NCBI GenBank assembly: GCA_026414325.1
Contig: JAOAJF010000004.1
Location: 19,513 to 33,073, forward strand
Direction of reading: 5' to 3'
DNA length: 13,561 bases
Source of the DNA: Microcaldota archaeon
GTDB lineage: Archaea > Micrarchaeota > Micrarchaeia > Anstonellales > Anstonellaceae
The translations under genes and the position numbers were made by a program. Position 1 is the first letter of the stretch. Every line of letters starts with the position of its first letter. Positions 7,080 through 13,561 of the stretch are shown here, in pieces. A model generated the notes under the pieces. The model had not been told where the DNA came from. It did not search any database and worked only from the letters and a program-made list of their open reading frames with translations.

Positions 7080-10049
7080 ATGGTAAAAATAATAGAAGTT
7101 ATATTTAATGAAGAGTTTCAACAAAATGAGAGTATAGAAGAATTGTTAAAAAAAGAATTTAATTTAGATTTTGCTAAAGTGTTTATAGCTTCAGATTATA
7201 TTTTTGAAAAAGATTTAGAGCAGCAGCAAGCTATTTCTATAGCCGAAAATATACTCTGTGATTTAGTAACTCAACGTTATTCATTAGATAGCCCTACTTT
7301 AGCTGATTTCACTATTGCAATAGAGATAAGATATAAAGCGGCAGTTAAAGACAATTTGGGGGATGCAACTTATTTGGCAATAAAAGATTTTCTAGAAAAT
7401 TTTGAAAATAAAATAAGAACTTCTAAGGTTTATTATATAAAAGCTAATATAACTAAAGAGCAGTTGCAGCATTTTGCTTTTAAAAATCTTTATAATCCAT
7501 TAGTTGAAGATATAGAAATTTTTTCTAATTCTGAGGCAAAGGATTTTTATCTAAAAGATAAAAACTTATTTATACAAGATAGTAAGCCTGGTTCTTTTTC
7601 TTACATTCCATTAAAAAAAGATAAAAATTACTTAGAAAAATTATCTAAGCATCGCTTACTTGCTTTAAACCTCGAAGAATTTAAAACTATTATCAAATAT
7701 TATTCTAATCCAAAAGTGATTAAAAAAAGGGCAGCAGTTGGTTTGCAGCCAATGCCTACTGATGTTGAATTAGAGTGTATTGCTCAAACCTGGTCAGAAC
7801 ACTGCAAACACAAAATATTCAATGCTTTGATCAATTTTAATTTTATAGAAGGCAAAAAATCTAAAAAAATCAAAATAGATTCTTTATTTAAAACTTTTAT
7901 TTATTTTACTACAAAAAAGCTCAAAAAATCTTATATACTATCTGCTTTTGTAGACAATGCAGGAATATTTTCTATTTCAGATAACTGGGCAGTTGCAGTT
8001 AAATGCGAAACTCATAATGCTCCTTCTGCCCTAGACCCTTTTGGAGGAGCTTTAACTGGTATACTTGGAGTAAATCGAGATGTTTTAGGAGCAGGACTTG
8101 GCTCAAAGCCAATATTTAATACAGATATTTTCTGTTTTGCTTCTCCTTTTTATAACAAAGAGCTTCCACCTAAAGTTCTTCATCCAAAAAGAATATTTCA
8201 AGGTGTAAGGGCAGGTGTGGAAAAAGGAGCAAATGCTTCAGGTATTCCTACAATAAATGGTTCTATTATATTTGACGATAGATTTTTAGGCAGACCTTTA
8301 GTTTTTTGTGGTACTGCTGGTCTAATGCCTATTAAAACAAAAAATGGGCTTAAGTGTTACCAAAAATACATTAAACCAAAAGATAGAATTTTTTTAGTTG
8401 GAGGAAGAACAGGAAAAGATGGTATTCATGGTGCAACCTTTTCTTCTCAGCATTTGGATGAGACTTCCCCAACCTCAGCTGTACAGATTGGAGATCCATT
8501 TACACAAAAATTAGTTTTAGACTTTTTGTTAGAATCTCAACAATTAGGGCTTCATAGTGGTTTGACTGACAATGGAGCAGGAGGGCTTTCTTCTTCTGTC
8601 GGAGAACTCGCTCAAATAACTGGAGGAGCGACAATACATCTAGAGCGCTGTCCTTTAAAATACTCTGGTTTAGAGCCATGGGAAATATTTTTATCTGAAT
8701 CTCAAGAAAGAATGACTGTTGCAGTTCCACCTCAAAATGCAGGCGATTTTGTTGTTTTAGCAAAAAAACATAATGTAGAAGTTAGCGATATTGGTGAATT
8801 TAACTCAAGTGGTTATTTACAAGTAAAATATTTTGATAAAACTGTTTTATATTTGGATGTAAAATTTTTGCACAAAGGTCTTCCAAAACCAAAGCTTTTT
8901 GCAACGTTCAAAAAACCAGAAATCAAAACTCCAATTTTAAAATTAGAAGAAAAAGAAAATTACAATTTAGATATTTTAGAGCTTTTAGCTTCATTAAATA
9001 TTTGCTCCAGAGAAAATGTTATTAGACAATATGATCATGAAGTTTTAGGCATGTCTGTAGTAAAACCTTTATGTGGAAAATCTTTTAGAGGCCCAGCAGA
9101 TGGGGCAGTGATTCAGCCATTTTATGATAAAAATTTAGGCATTTGTGTTTCAAATGGAATTTGTCCAAAATATTCTGATTATGATTGTTATGTTATGGCA
9201 CAATTGGCTATAGATGAAGCTGTAAGAAATTATTTGGCAGTTGGAGGAGATATGAATCATTGGGTTGCACTCGATAATTTTTGTTGGCCTGATCCAATAA
9301 AATCAGAAAAAAATTTAGATGGAGACCTAAAATTAGGTCAATTGGTTAGAGCAAACATGGCTTTAGCAGATGTAGCTAAACATTACTCTCTACCTTTCAT
9401 TTCTGGTAAAGACTCGATGAAAAACGACTATGTATTTGGAAATATAAAAATCTCTATTCCTCCGACTTTGTTAATAACAGTGGTTGGAATTATCAAAAAT
9501 ATTGAGCTAGCTCTTACTTCTGATTTCAAGAACGAAGGGGATTTGATATATTTGGTTGGCAAAACCTATCCAGAAATGCGCTATAGCGAATATTCCTTAC
9601 TCAGAAATTTAGATCAAACAAAATTAATTTGCCCTACTTTAAAAGAAAAAGAAAGTTTTTCTTTATACAAAAAACTTTCAAAAGCAATTCAAAAAGGTTT
9701 ATTAAATTCTTGCCATGATTGCTCTGATGGGGGTTTGGCAATAGCTTTAGCTGAATGCTGCATCGGGGGAGAAACTGGAGCAAAAATAGATCTTTTTCCT
9801 CTTCAAAATTTATTAGATTTAGATAGCACCACTCTTTTGTTTAGTGAATCGCCTTCCAGATTTGTCGTTAGTATAAACCCAAAAAATAAAAAAGAATTTG
9901 AAAAAATTTTAGATGGTTCTTTTTATGTTTGTATTGGAAAAGTTCAACAAAATAGTCTTAAAATTTTTGGAAAAGAAAAACTTTTGGTAGACTTGCCAGT
10001 AGAGCAAATGGAAAATTACTATAAAAAAACTTTGGAGGAAGTGTTATGA
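7080..10049 (+). CDS. purL: phosphoribosylformylglycinamidine synthase, PurS-PurL fusion (FGAM synthase large subunit)
   Basis: Converts FGAR + ATP + ammonia into FGAM, step 4 of purine synthesis, taking ammonia from PurQ. At 989 residues it is far longer than the archaeal small PurL (about 700-760) because the PurS part is fused at the N-terminus. Residues 1-70 look like a first PurS-like half. Residues 79-148 are a clear PurS repeat: EIRYKAAVKDNLGDATYLAI, then NPLVEDIEI. Residues 190-255 are the linker with the catalytic His241 in TWSEHCKHK. The first AIRS-like half has CETHNAPSALDPFGGALTG (309-327), GGRTGKDGIHGATF (440-453) and LTDNGAGGLSSSVGELA (495-511). The second half has FRGPADGAV (669-677), FISGKDSMKND (773-783) and HDCSDGGLAIALAE (879-892). 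The glutaminase domain of the large bacterial PurL is absent and is supplied by purQ, whose ATG overlaps this stop by 4 bp. The leaderless start at 7080 is the only ATG near the N-terminus. Confidence 0.95.
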   Translation: MVKIIEVIFNEEFQQNESIEELLKKEFNLDFAKVFIASDYIFEKDLEQQQAISIAENILCDLVTQRYSLDSPTLADFTIAIEIRYKAAVKDNLGDATYLAIKDFLENFENKIRTSKVYYIKANITKEQLQHFAFKNLYNPLVEDIEIFSNSEAKDFYLKDKNLFIQDSKPGSFSYIPLKKDKNYLEKLSKHRLLALNLEEFKTIIKYYSNPKVIKKRAAVGLQPMPTDVELECIAQTWSEHCKHKIFNALINFNFIEGKKSKKIKIDSLFKTFIYFTTKKLKKSYILSAFVDNAGIFSISDNWAVAVKCETHNAPSALDPFGGALTGILGVNRDVLGAGLGSKPIFNTDIFCFASPFYNKELPPKVLHPKRIFQGVRAGVEKGANASGIPTINGSIIFDDRFLGRPLVFCGTAGLMPIKTKNGLKCYQKYIKPKDRIFLVGGRTGKDGIHGATFSSQHLDETSPTSAVQIGDPFTQKLVLDFLLESQQLGLHSGLTDNGAGGLSSSVGELAQITGGATIHLERCPLKYSGLEPWEIFLSESQERMTVAVPPQNAGDFVVLAKKHNVEVSDIGEFNSSGYLQVKYFDKTVLYLDVKFLHKGLPKPKLFATFKKPEIKTPILKLEEKENYNLDILELLASLNICSRENVIRQYDHEVLGMSVVKPLCGKSFRGPADGAVIQPFYDKNLGICVSNGICPKYSDYDCYVMAQLAIDEAVRNYLAVGGDMNHWVALDNFCWPDPIKSEKNLDGDLKLGQLVRANMALADVAKHYSLPFISGKDSMKNDYVFGNIKISIPPTLLITVVGIIKNIELALTSDFKNEGDLIYLVGKTYPEMRYSEYSLLRNLDQTKLICPTLKEKESFSLYKKLSKAIQKGLLNSCHDCSDGGLAIALAECCIGGETGAKIDLFPLQNLLDLDSTTLLFSESPSRFVVSINPKNKKEFEKILDGSFYVCIGKVQQNSLKIFGKEKLLVDLPVEQMENYYKKTLEEVL
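10034..10038 (+). promoter_or_regulatory. strong Shine-Dalgarno site for purQ
   Basis: GGAGG lies inside the end of purL, 7 nt before the purQ ATG. It shows that this organism uses SD sites for genes inside operons, in contrast to the SD-less starts of the first genes of transcripts. Confidence 0.75.
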
Positions 10050-10882
10050 AGGAGCCAACTGCTATTATACTCTGTGGTTTTGGTATAAATTCTGAATTAG
10101 AAACTGCTTATGCATTTAAAAAAGCAGGTGCAAAGGCTCTTTTGATACATTTTTCAGACTTGGAAAAAAACCCCTCGATTTTTGAGGAATCGCAAATTTT
10201 TGTTCTTCCAGGGGGCTGGTCTTATGCTGATCAAATACAATCTGGAAAAATCCTTGCAAATAAATTACGTTTTAAACTTTATCCTTATTTTAAAAAATTT
10301 ATAGAAGAAAAAAAGGCTGTTTTAGGAATCTGCAATGGTTTTCAAATTTTGGTTCAATTAGGTGCATTGCCTGGCTGGGGGGATTGGAAAGAAAAGAATT
10401 TTAGCCTAATAACAAACAAATCTGGAAAATTTGAAGATAGATGGGTTTATCTTAGAACAGAAAGAACAGTCTGCCCATTTTCAAATTCTTTAGCAGAATG
10501 TTTTTTAATTCCTATTCGACATGGAGAAGGAAGATTTATAGCAAAAAATCAGAAAGTCTTAGAAACTTTAGAAGAAAAAGGCCAAATTGTTTTTAGATAT
10601 GCAAACCCAGATGGACTAAAAGCCTATGATTATCCATTTAATCCTAATGGCTCAGTTGAATCTATAGCAGGAATATGTAATGAATATGGAAATGTTCTAG
10701 GTCTCATGCCTCATCCAGAGTGCCATATTAGAATATATCAAAACCCACTTTGGACTAATATAAAAAAAAGAGATAATTCTTTTCTATCTAAAATCCTGAA
10801 TTTTTTTAGCAGCTCTTTTATAAAAAATGATTGCAGCCCACTTTTTAGCTCTATTGTTAATTATTCAAAAAAATTTATTTAG
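10046..10882 (+). CDS. purQ: phosphoribosylformylglycinamidine synthase glutaminase subunit PurQ (long form)
   Basis: Class I glutamine amidotransferase subunit that hydrolyses glutamine and channels ammonia to PurL. The nucleophile is Cys96 in GICNGFQ (94-100). The other triad members are His223 and Glu225 in LMPHPE. The oxyanion-side motif LPGGWSYAD (54-62) and the ALPGW segment (107-111) are also typical. At 278 residues it is about 50 longer than the 220-230-residue PurQ usual in archaea and Bacillus. The extra part is internal insertion plus a C-terminal tail with NPLWTN (233-238) and CSPLFSSIVNYSKKF. That tail recalls the long PurQ type found with about 990-residue PurL proteins in some bacteria. 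The start is fixed by the ATGA overlap with purL and the GGAGG site. It is translationally coupled to purL, giving the two subunits together. Confidence 0.94.
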   Translation: MKEPTAIILCGFGINSELETAYAFKKAGAKALLIHFSDLEKNPSIFEESQIFVLPGGWSYADQIQSGKILANKLRFKLYPYFKKFIEEKKAVLGICNGFQILVQLGALPGWGDWKEKNFSLITNKSGKFEDRWVYLRTERTVCPFSNSLAECFLIPIRHGEGRFIAKNQKVLETLEEKGQIVFRYANPDGLKAYDYPFNPNGSVESIAGICNEYGNVLGLMPHPECHIRIYQNPLWTNIKKRDNSFLSKILNFFSSSFIKNDCSPLFSSIVNYSKKFI

Positions 10883-10900
10883 ACTAGATAGAGAAAACTT

Positions 10901-10912
10901 TTTATTTAAATA
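10901..10912 (+). promoter_or_regulatory. probable TATA box for purF
   Basis: TTTATTTAAATA is centred about 21-22 nt before the purF ATG at 10928. It is preceded by the purine-rich GAGAAAA, which could act as a BRE. There is no SD before the ATG, so a leaderless purF transcript is likely, separate from purL-purQ. Confidence 0.5.
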
Positions 10913-10927
10913 CGTTGAATATTTAAT

Positions 10928-12400
10928 ATGGATAAAAAAAGGCTTAGAGTAGTTGATTTAAAATTTTTAAAAGAAGAATGTGGTGTTGTTGCAGCTTATT
11001 CTTTTAAAAAGAAGGATGTTTCATTATTGATTTATAATGCTCTCATTGCTCTTCAGCATAGAGGACAGGATAGTGCAGGAATTGCTTCTTTTGATGGAAA
11101 AAATATAAACGTAATAAAAAATGTTGGATTAGTTTCTGAGGCAATCAAAAAATCAGAACTTTTAGAAGTTGAAGGTTATATCTCTTTAGGCCATGTTCGC
11201 TATCCAACGATAGGTGCAGGCGGAGTACAAGATGCCCAACCATTTTTAGGAAGTTCAAAATTTGGAAAAATTGCCCTAGCCCATAATGGAAATATTTCTA
11301 ACTATGGTTTAAGTAGGGATATACTGGAGAAGAAAAAAATAAAATTTTGTTCTACTTGCGATGCAGAATTAATCTTAAACAATTTGATTTTAAATTTAAA
11401 TAATTCTAAAGATATTTTTGTTGCAATAAAAAATTTAATGGCAGAATTAGATGGAGCCTATTCAGTTTGTGCAATTTTAGATAATGGCTCTTTAATTGTT
11501 TTTCGAGACCCTAATGCTATAAGACCTCTATGTTGGGGAGCAGATTCACAAACAATTATGTTTGCTTCTGAATCAGTAGCTTTGGATATAAACTCAATTC
11601 CATTGAAAGGAAATGTTGAAGCTGGCCAGGTAATAGTAATTCACAAAAATAAAATAGAAAAAAAGATAGTTGCACCAAAAACTTCTTCTAAACATTGTGC
11701 TTTTGAATTTATTTACTTTTCTAGACCAGATTCAATTCAAGAAGAAAGATTGGTTTATGAAGTTAGATACAATTTAGGCAAAAAGCTTGCACAAAAAGAG
11801 AAAATAAAAGCAGATGTTGTCGTTCCAGTTCCAGATACTTCTAGGCCTGCTGCTCAAGGCTATAGTGAGCAATTAAATATCCCTATTGTCGAAGGCTTAA
11901 TTAAAAATCGTTATATTGGGAGAACATTTATAATGCCTGCTACAAAAAGAAAAGAAGCAGTAAGGCTAAAATTAAATCCAATTAAAAAATTAATCGAGGG
12001 AAAAGAAATTGTTCTGATTGATGATTCTATTGTTCGAGGAAATACTGCAGGCTCGATTGTTTCACTTCTAAAAGAAGGTGGTGCAAAAAAGGTACATTTT
12101 AGAGTTGCTTGCCCGCCAATTGTTGCTCCTTGTTTTTATGGAATAGATTTGCCAAATTTTGATGATTTAATTGCACATAAAAAATCAATAGAGCAAATAC
12201 GCCAAGCTATTGGTGCAGATTCTCTGGTTTATTTAACAATCGATGAATTAGTAGATTGTATCGGGCTGCCAAAAGAAAAACTTTGTTTAGGTTGTTTAAG
12301 TGGCGTTTATCCAACTATATATTCTCAAAAATTAGCTGAAATTATAAAACAAAAAAATCCTAAAGAGGATTTAAGAATATGGGAAGAAAAAATAATTTAG
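10928..12400 (+). CDS. purF: amidophosphoribosyltransferase PurF (Fe-S type)
   Basis: Catalyses PRPP + glutamine + H2O -> phosphoribosylamine + glutamate + PPi, the committed first step of purine synthesis. The N-terminal Ntn-hydrolase glutaminase domain begins at Cys18 (ECGVVAAYS), so a 17-residue propeptide must be removed to expose the nucleophile. Other glutaminase motifs are QHRGQDSAGIASF (43-55), GHVRYPTIG (88-96) and HNGNISN (119-125). The C-terminal PRTase domain has the PRPP loop VLIDDSIVRGNT (362-373) and VPVPDTSRPAA (299-309). Four cysteines match the 4Fe-4S ligands of Bacillus-type PurF: Cys257 (HCAFEFIYF), Cys402 (PCFYGID), and Cys453 with Cys456 (LCLGC). The length of 490 is normal for the family. 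The gene has its own TATA box, and its last 22 bases overlap the start of the PadR-like gene. Confidence 0.96.
   Translation: MDKKRLRVVDLKFLKEECGVVAAYSFKKKDVSLLIYNALIALQHRGQDSAGIASFDGKNINVIKNVGLVSEAIKKSELLEVEGYISLGHVRYPTIGAGGVQDAQPFLGSSKFGKIALAHNGNISNYGLSRDILEKKKIKFCSTCDAELILNNLILNLNNSKDIFVAIKNLMAELDGAYSVCAILDNGSLIVFRDPNAIRPLCWGADSQTIMFASESVALDINSIPLKGNVEAGQVIVIHKNKIEKKIVAPKTSSKHCAFEFIYFSRPDSIQEERLVYEVRYNLGKKLAQKEKIKADVVVPVPDTSRPAAQGYSEQLNIPIVEGLIKNRYIGRTFIMPATKRKEAVRLKLNPIKKLIEGKEIVLIDDSIVRGNTAGSIVSLLKEGGAKKVHFRVACPPIVAPCFYGIDLPNFDDLIAHKKSIEQIRQAIGADSLVYLTIDELVDCIGLPKEKLCLGCLSGVYPTIYSQKLAEIIKQKNPKEDLRIWEEKII
12365..12368 (+). promoter_or_regulatory. ribosome binding site for the PadR-like gene, inside purF
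   Basis: GAGG lies 10 nt before the ATG at 12379, within the last codons of purF. It supports the start that overlaps purF. Confidence 0.45.
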
Positions 12401-12711
12401 AAGTTTTAAATTCAAAACCTTTTTTACGCTTTAAAAAATCAACAACCCTATCAAATTTGTGGATTTATATTCTCTCCTTGGCTAAAAAGAAAGAGGTTTA
12501 TGCATATACTTTAGTTGAGCAAATAGAAAAAAAATTTGGTTTTAAACCATCTCTGTTGTGGGTTTATCTTGTTTTATACAAATTAGAGGCAGATGGTTTT
12601 CTTCAATCTAAAGAAAAAGACAAAAGAAATTATTACTCTCTAACAAAAAAAGGTTTTTCACTTCTAAAAGAAGGAAAAAATTTTTTAAAAGAGCTTTATA
12701 AAAAACTTTGA
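12379..12711 (+). CDS. PadR-like winged-helix transcriptional regulator
   Basis: A small (110-residue) winged-helix DNA-binding protein. Residues 23-100 follow the PadR layout: a first helix with NLWIYILSLAKKKEVYAYTL (26-45), which resembles the PadR opening where a helix precedes the Tyr/Gly turn. Next comes the recognition helix around LLWVYLVLYKLEADGFL (59-75), then the wing with RNYYSLTKKGFSLL (83-96). There is a short basic N-terminal extension and a Lys-rich C-terminal helix. PadR proteins usually bind operators as dimers and often repress neighbours. No ligand-binding domain is present. It starts 22 bp inside the end of purF and ends 9 bp before the kinase gene, so it is almost certainly in the purF transcript. 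A role in controlling this purine block is suggested by position only. Another small wHTH family is possible. Confidence 0.8.
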   Translation: MGRKNNLEVLNSKPFLRFKKSTTLSNLWIYILSLAKKKEVYAYTLVEQIEKKFGFKPSLLWVYLVLYKLEADGFLQSKEKDKRNYYSLTKKGFSLLKEGKNFLKELYKKL

Positions 12712-12720
12712 AAGATTTTT

Positions 12721-13338
12721 ATGGCCAAAAAAAATATTTCTAAAAACAAAGAAAATATTTCTAAAAAAAATTTAGTTATTTTAATAGTTGGAATTCCTGG
12801 GAGCGGTAAAACTACTTTAGCAAAATTACTTGCAAAAAAACTAAATGCAAAATTTTTAGAAATTAATCAAATAGTAAAAGACAAAAAATTATTTTTATCT
12901 TATGATCAAACTTTTGATTCATATGTTGTAAATCTAAAAAAACTTCAAAAAACATTAAACAATTTAATAGCTCAATTAAAAAAAACAAACAAAATTGTTT
13001 TAGAAGGACACATTGGTTGTGAAATAAAATTGGCTGCAGATTTTGTATTTGTTTTTAGAATAGATCCAAAAATCTTATATAAGAGATTAAAAAATAGAAA
13101 TTATTCTAAAGAGAAAATAAAAGAAAATTTATTAGCCGAGATTTTAGATTACTGTACAATAAAAAGTTTAAAGAATTATCCTAATTCTAAAGTTATTGAA
13201 ATAGATGTATCTAAAAAATCAAAACAAGAAATTTTAAAAAATATTTTAAGTATCTTAGAAAATAAAAAATTTGAAGAAAAAGAACCTAATTGGTCTTATT
13301 ATTTGTTAGATGAAGAATTTTCCAAAGCTTTTTTGTAA
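12721..13338 (+). CDS. Fap7-like adenylate/NMP kinase (archaeal AK6 family)
   Basis: P-loop nucleoside monophosphate kinase of the Fap7/hCINAP (AK6) type, which in archaea and eukaryotes has broad NMP kinase/ATPase activity and is tied to 18S/16S rRNA maturation. The Walker A motif is GIPGSGKTT (24-32). The Walker-B-like strand with EGH (95-97) fits the family's usual D/E-x-H site. The LID region is RLKNRNYSKEKIKENLLAEI (122-141). The C-terminus has PNWSYYLLDEEF (189-200). The N-terminal 16 residues are a Lys/Asn/Ser-rich extension made of a 7-residue near-repeat (NISK-type) not needed for the fold. Its 3' end overlaps the convergent TalC gene by 40 bp. It follows the PadR-like gene by 9 bp, with only a weak GAAAG ribosome site. 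A standard adenylate kinase (Adk) is less likely, given the short length and the EGH motif. True substrate range is not readable. Confidence 0.85.
   Translation: MAKKNISKNKENISKKNLVILIVGIPGSGKTTLAKLLAKKLNAKFLEINQIVKDKKLFLSYDQTFDSYVVNLKKLQKTLNNLIAQLKKTNKIVLEGHIGCEIKLAADFVFVFRIDPKILYKRLKNRNYSKEKIKENLLAEILDYCTIKSLKNYPNSKVIEIDVSKKSKQEILKNILSILENKKFEEKEPNWSYYLLDEEFSKAFL
12731..12767 (+). repeat. tandem 21-bp-period near-repeat in the kinase N-terminus
   Basis: A 16-base unit (AAAATATTTCTAAAAA) occurs at 12731-12746 and again at 12752-12767, a period of 21 bp. In frame this gives two NISK-like heptads in the basic N-terminal extension of the kinase. It looks like a small in-frame duplication in a low-complexity region. 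Confidence 0.7.
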
Positions 13339-13561
13339 TCTTCTAAAAATATACTTATTCCCTTCTCAGTAAGAGGATGATAAAAAAGTTTTTCAAAAAT
13401 TTCTGGAGGTACTGTAGCAATATGTACTCCTATTTTAGCAGCTGCTAAAACATGTGTTGGACTTCTTATTGAAGCTGCAATTACTTGAGTTTTAAATTCA
13501 TAATTTTTATATATCTGCATTATTTCTTCTAATAGAGCTAAACCATTTTGACTAATATCAT
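13299..13561 (-). CDS. transaldolase / fructose-6-phosphate aldolase (TalC family), C-terminal part (runs off right edge)
   Basis: Only the last 86 residues are in the window; the reading frame stays open past base 13561, so the ATG at 13520 is an internal Met, not the start. The visible part is the C-terminal end of a small TIM-barrel aldolase: ALLEEIMQIYKNYEFKTQVI, then AASIRSPTHVLAAAKIG, then HIATVPPEIFEKLFYHPLTE, ending in a short KKALENSSSNK tail. AASIR and the HPLT(E/D)KGI block are hallmarks of TalC-type transaldolases, which interconvert sugar phosphates (or make fructose 6-phosphate) through a Schiff-base Lys. That Lys lies outside the window, so transaldolase and fructose-6-phosphate aldolase cannot be separated here. 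It converges on the kinase gene and overlaps its 3' end by 40 bp. Confidence 0.9.
   Translation of the reverse strand, partial: DISQNGLALLEEIMQIYKNYEFKTQVIAASIRSPTHVLAAAKIGVHIATVPPEIFEKLFYHPLTEKGISIFLEDYKKALENSSSNK

Noticed and set aside
8500..8763. 87-residue minus-strand ORF inside purL
   Set aside because: purL motifs (LTDNGAGGLSSSVGELA) are read on the plus strand throughout this stretch. The antisense frame has no family match I can see.
13518..13520. ATG at 13520 as the start of a 73-residue minus-strand gene
   Set aside because: The frame is open to the window edge and the upstream residues (NGLALLEE) continue the TalC family pattern, so the Met is internal.

Overview
This window looks like part of an A+T-rich archaeal genome, most likely a small-genome archaeon such as a DPANN lineage (inference). 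The archaeal markers are: secF placed upstream of secD (bacteria normally have secD-secF); an ADP-forming acyl-CoA synthetase; a beta-CASP nuclease of the archaeal CPSF type; an archaeal/eukaryal Fap7-like NMP kinase; a PadR-like winged-helix regulator; and several genes with a TATA-like box about 22-24 nt before the ATG and no Shine-Dalgarno (SD) site, as expected for leaderless archaeal mRNAs. The exact lineage cannot be fixed from this sequence alone.

Layout. The left edge holds the 5' part of a beta-CASP RNA nuclease on the minus strand (1-489). It diverges from a tail-anchored protein with two apparent winged helices (558-1376), which is followed at once by a fused beta-alpha ADP-forming acyl-CoA synthetase (1405-3501). 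The roughly 720-bp stretch 3502-4223 has no intact gene. It holds the wreck of a slipin/stomatin (SPFH) gene, spread over three frames with two in-frame stops. Next come secF and secD (4224-7036), the large subunits of the Sec accessory complex. Then follows a purine block: a PurS-PurL fusion and PurQ overlapping by 4 bp (7080-10882), then PurF (10928-12400). A small PadR-like regulator starts inside the end of purF and is followed by a Fap7-like kinase (12721-13338). The right edge holds the 3' end of a transaldolase/fructose-6-phosphate aldolase (TalC family) gene on the minus strand, whose tail overlaps the kinase tail by 40 bp.

How the genes work together. PurF makes phosphoribosylamine (step 1 of purine synthesis), and PurL with PurQ makes FGAM (step 4). 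Both use glutamine-derived ammonia. The NMP kinase downstream could feed the nucleotide pool, or act in ribosome maturation like Fap7. The acyl-CoA synthetase makes ATP from acyl-CoA, and TalC supplies sugar phosphates. SecF and SecD assist protein export. I found no phage, CRISPR, insertion sequence, tRNA or rRNA, and no convincing undescribed multi-gene system. The most notable items are the decayed SPFH gene, the tail-anchored winged-helix protein, the enlarged SecF external domain and the PurS-PurL/long-PurQ architecture, which is not the usual archaeal one.
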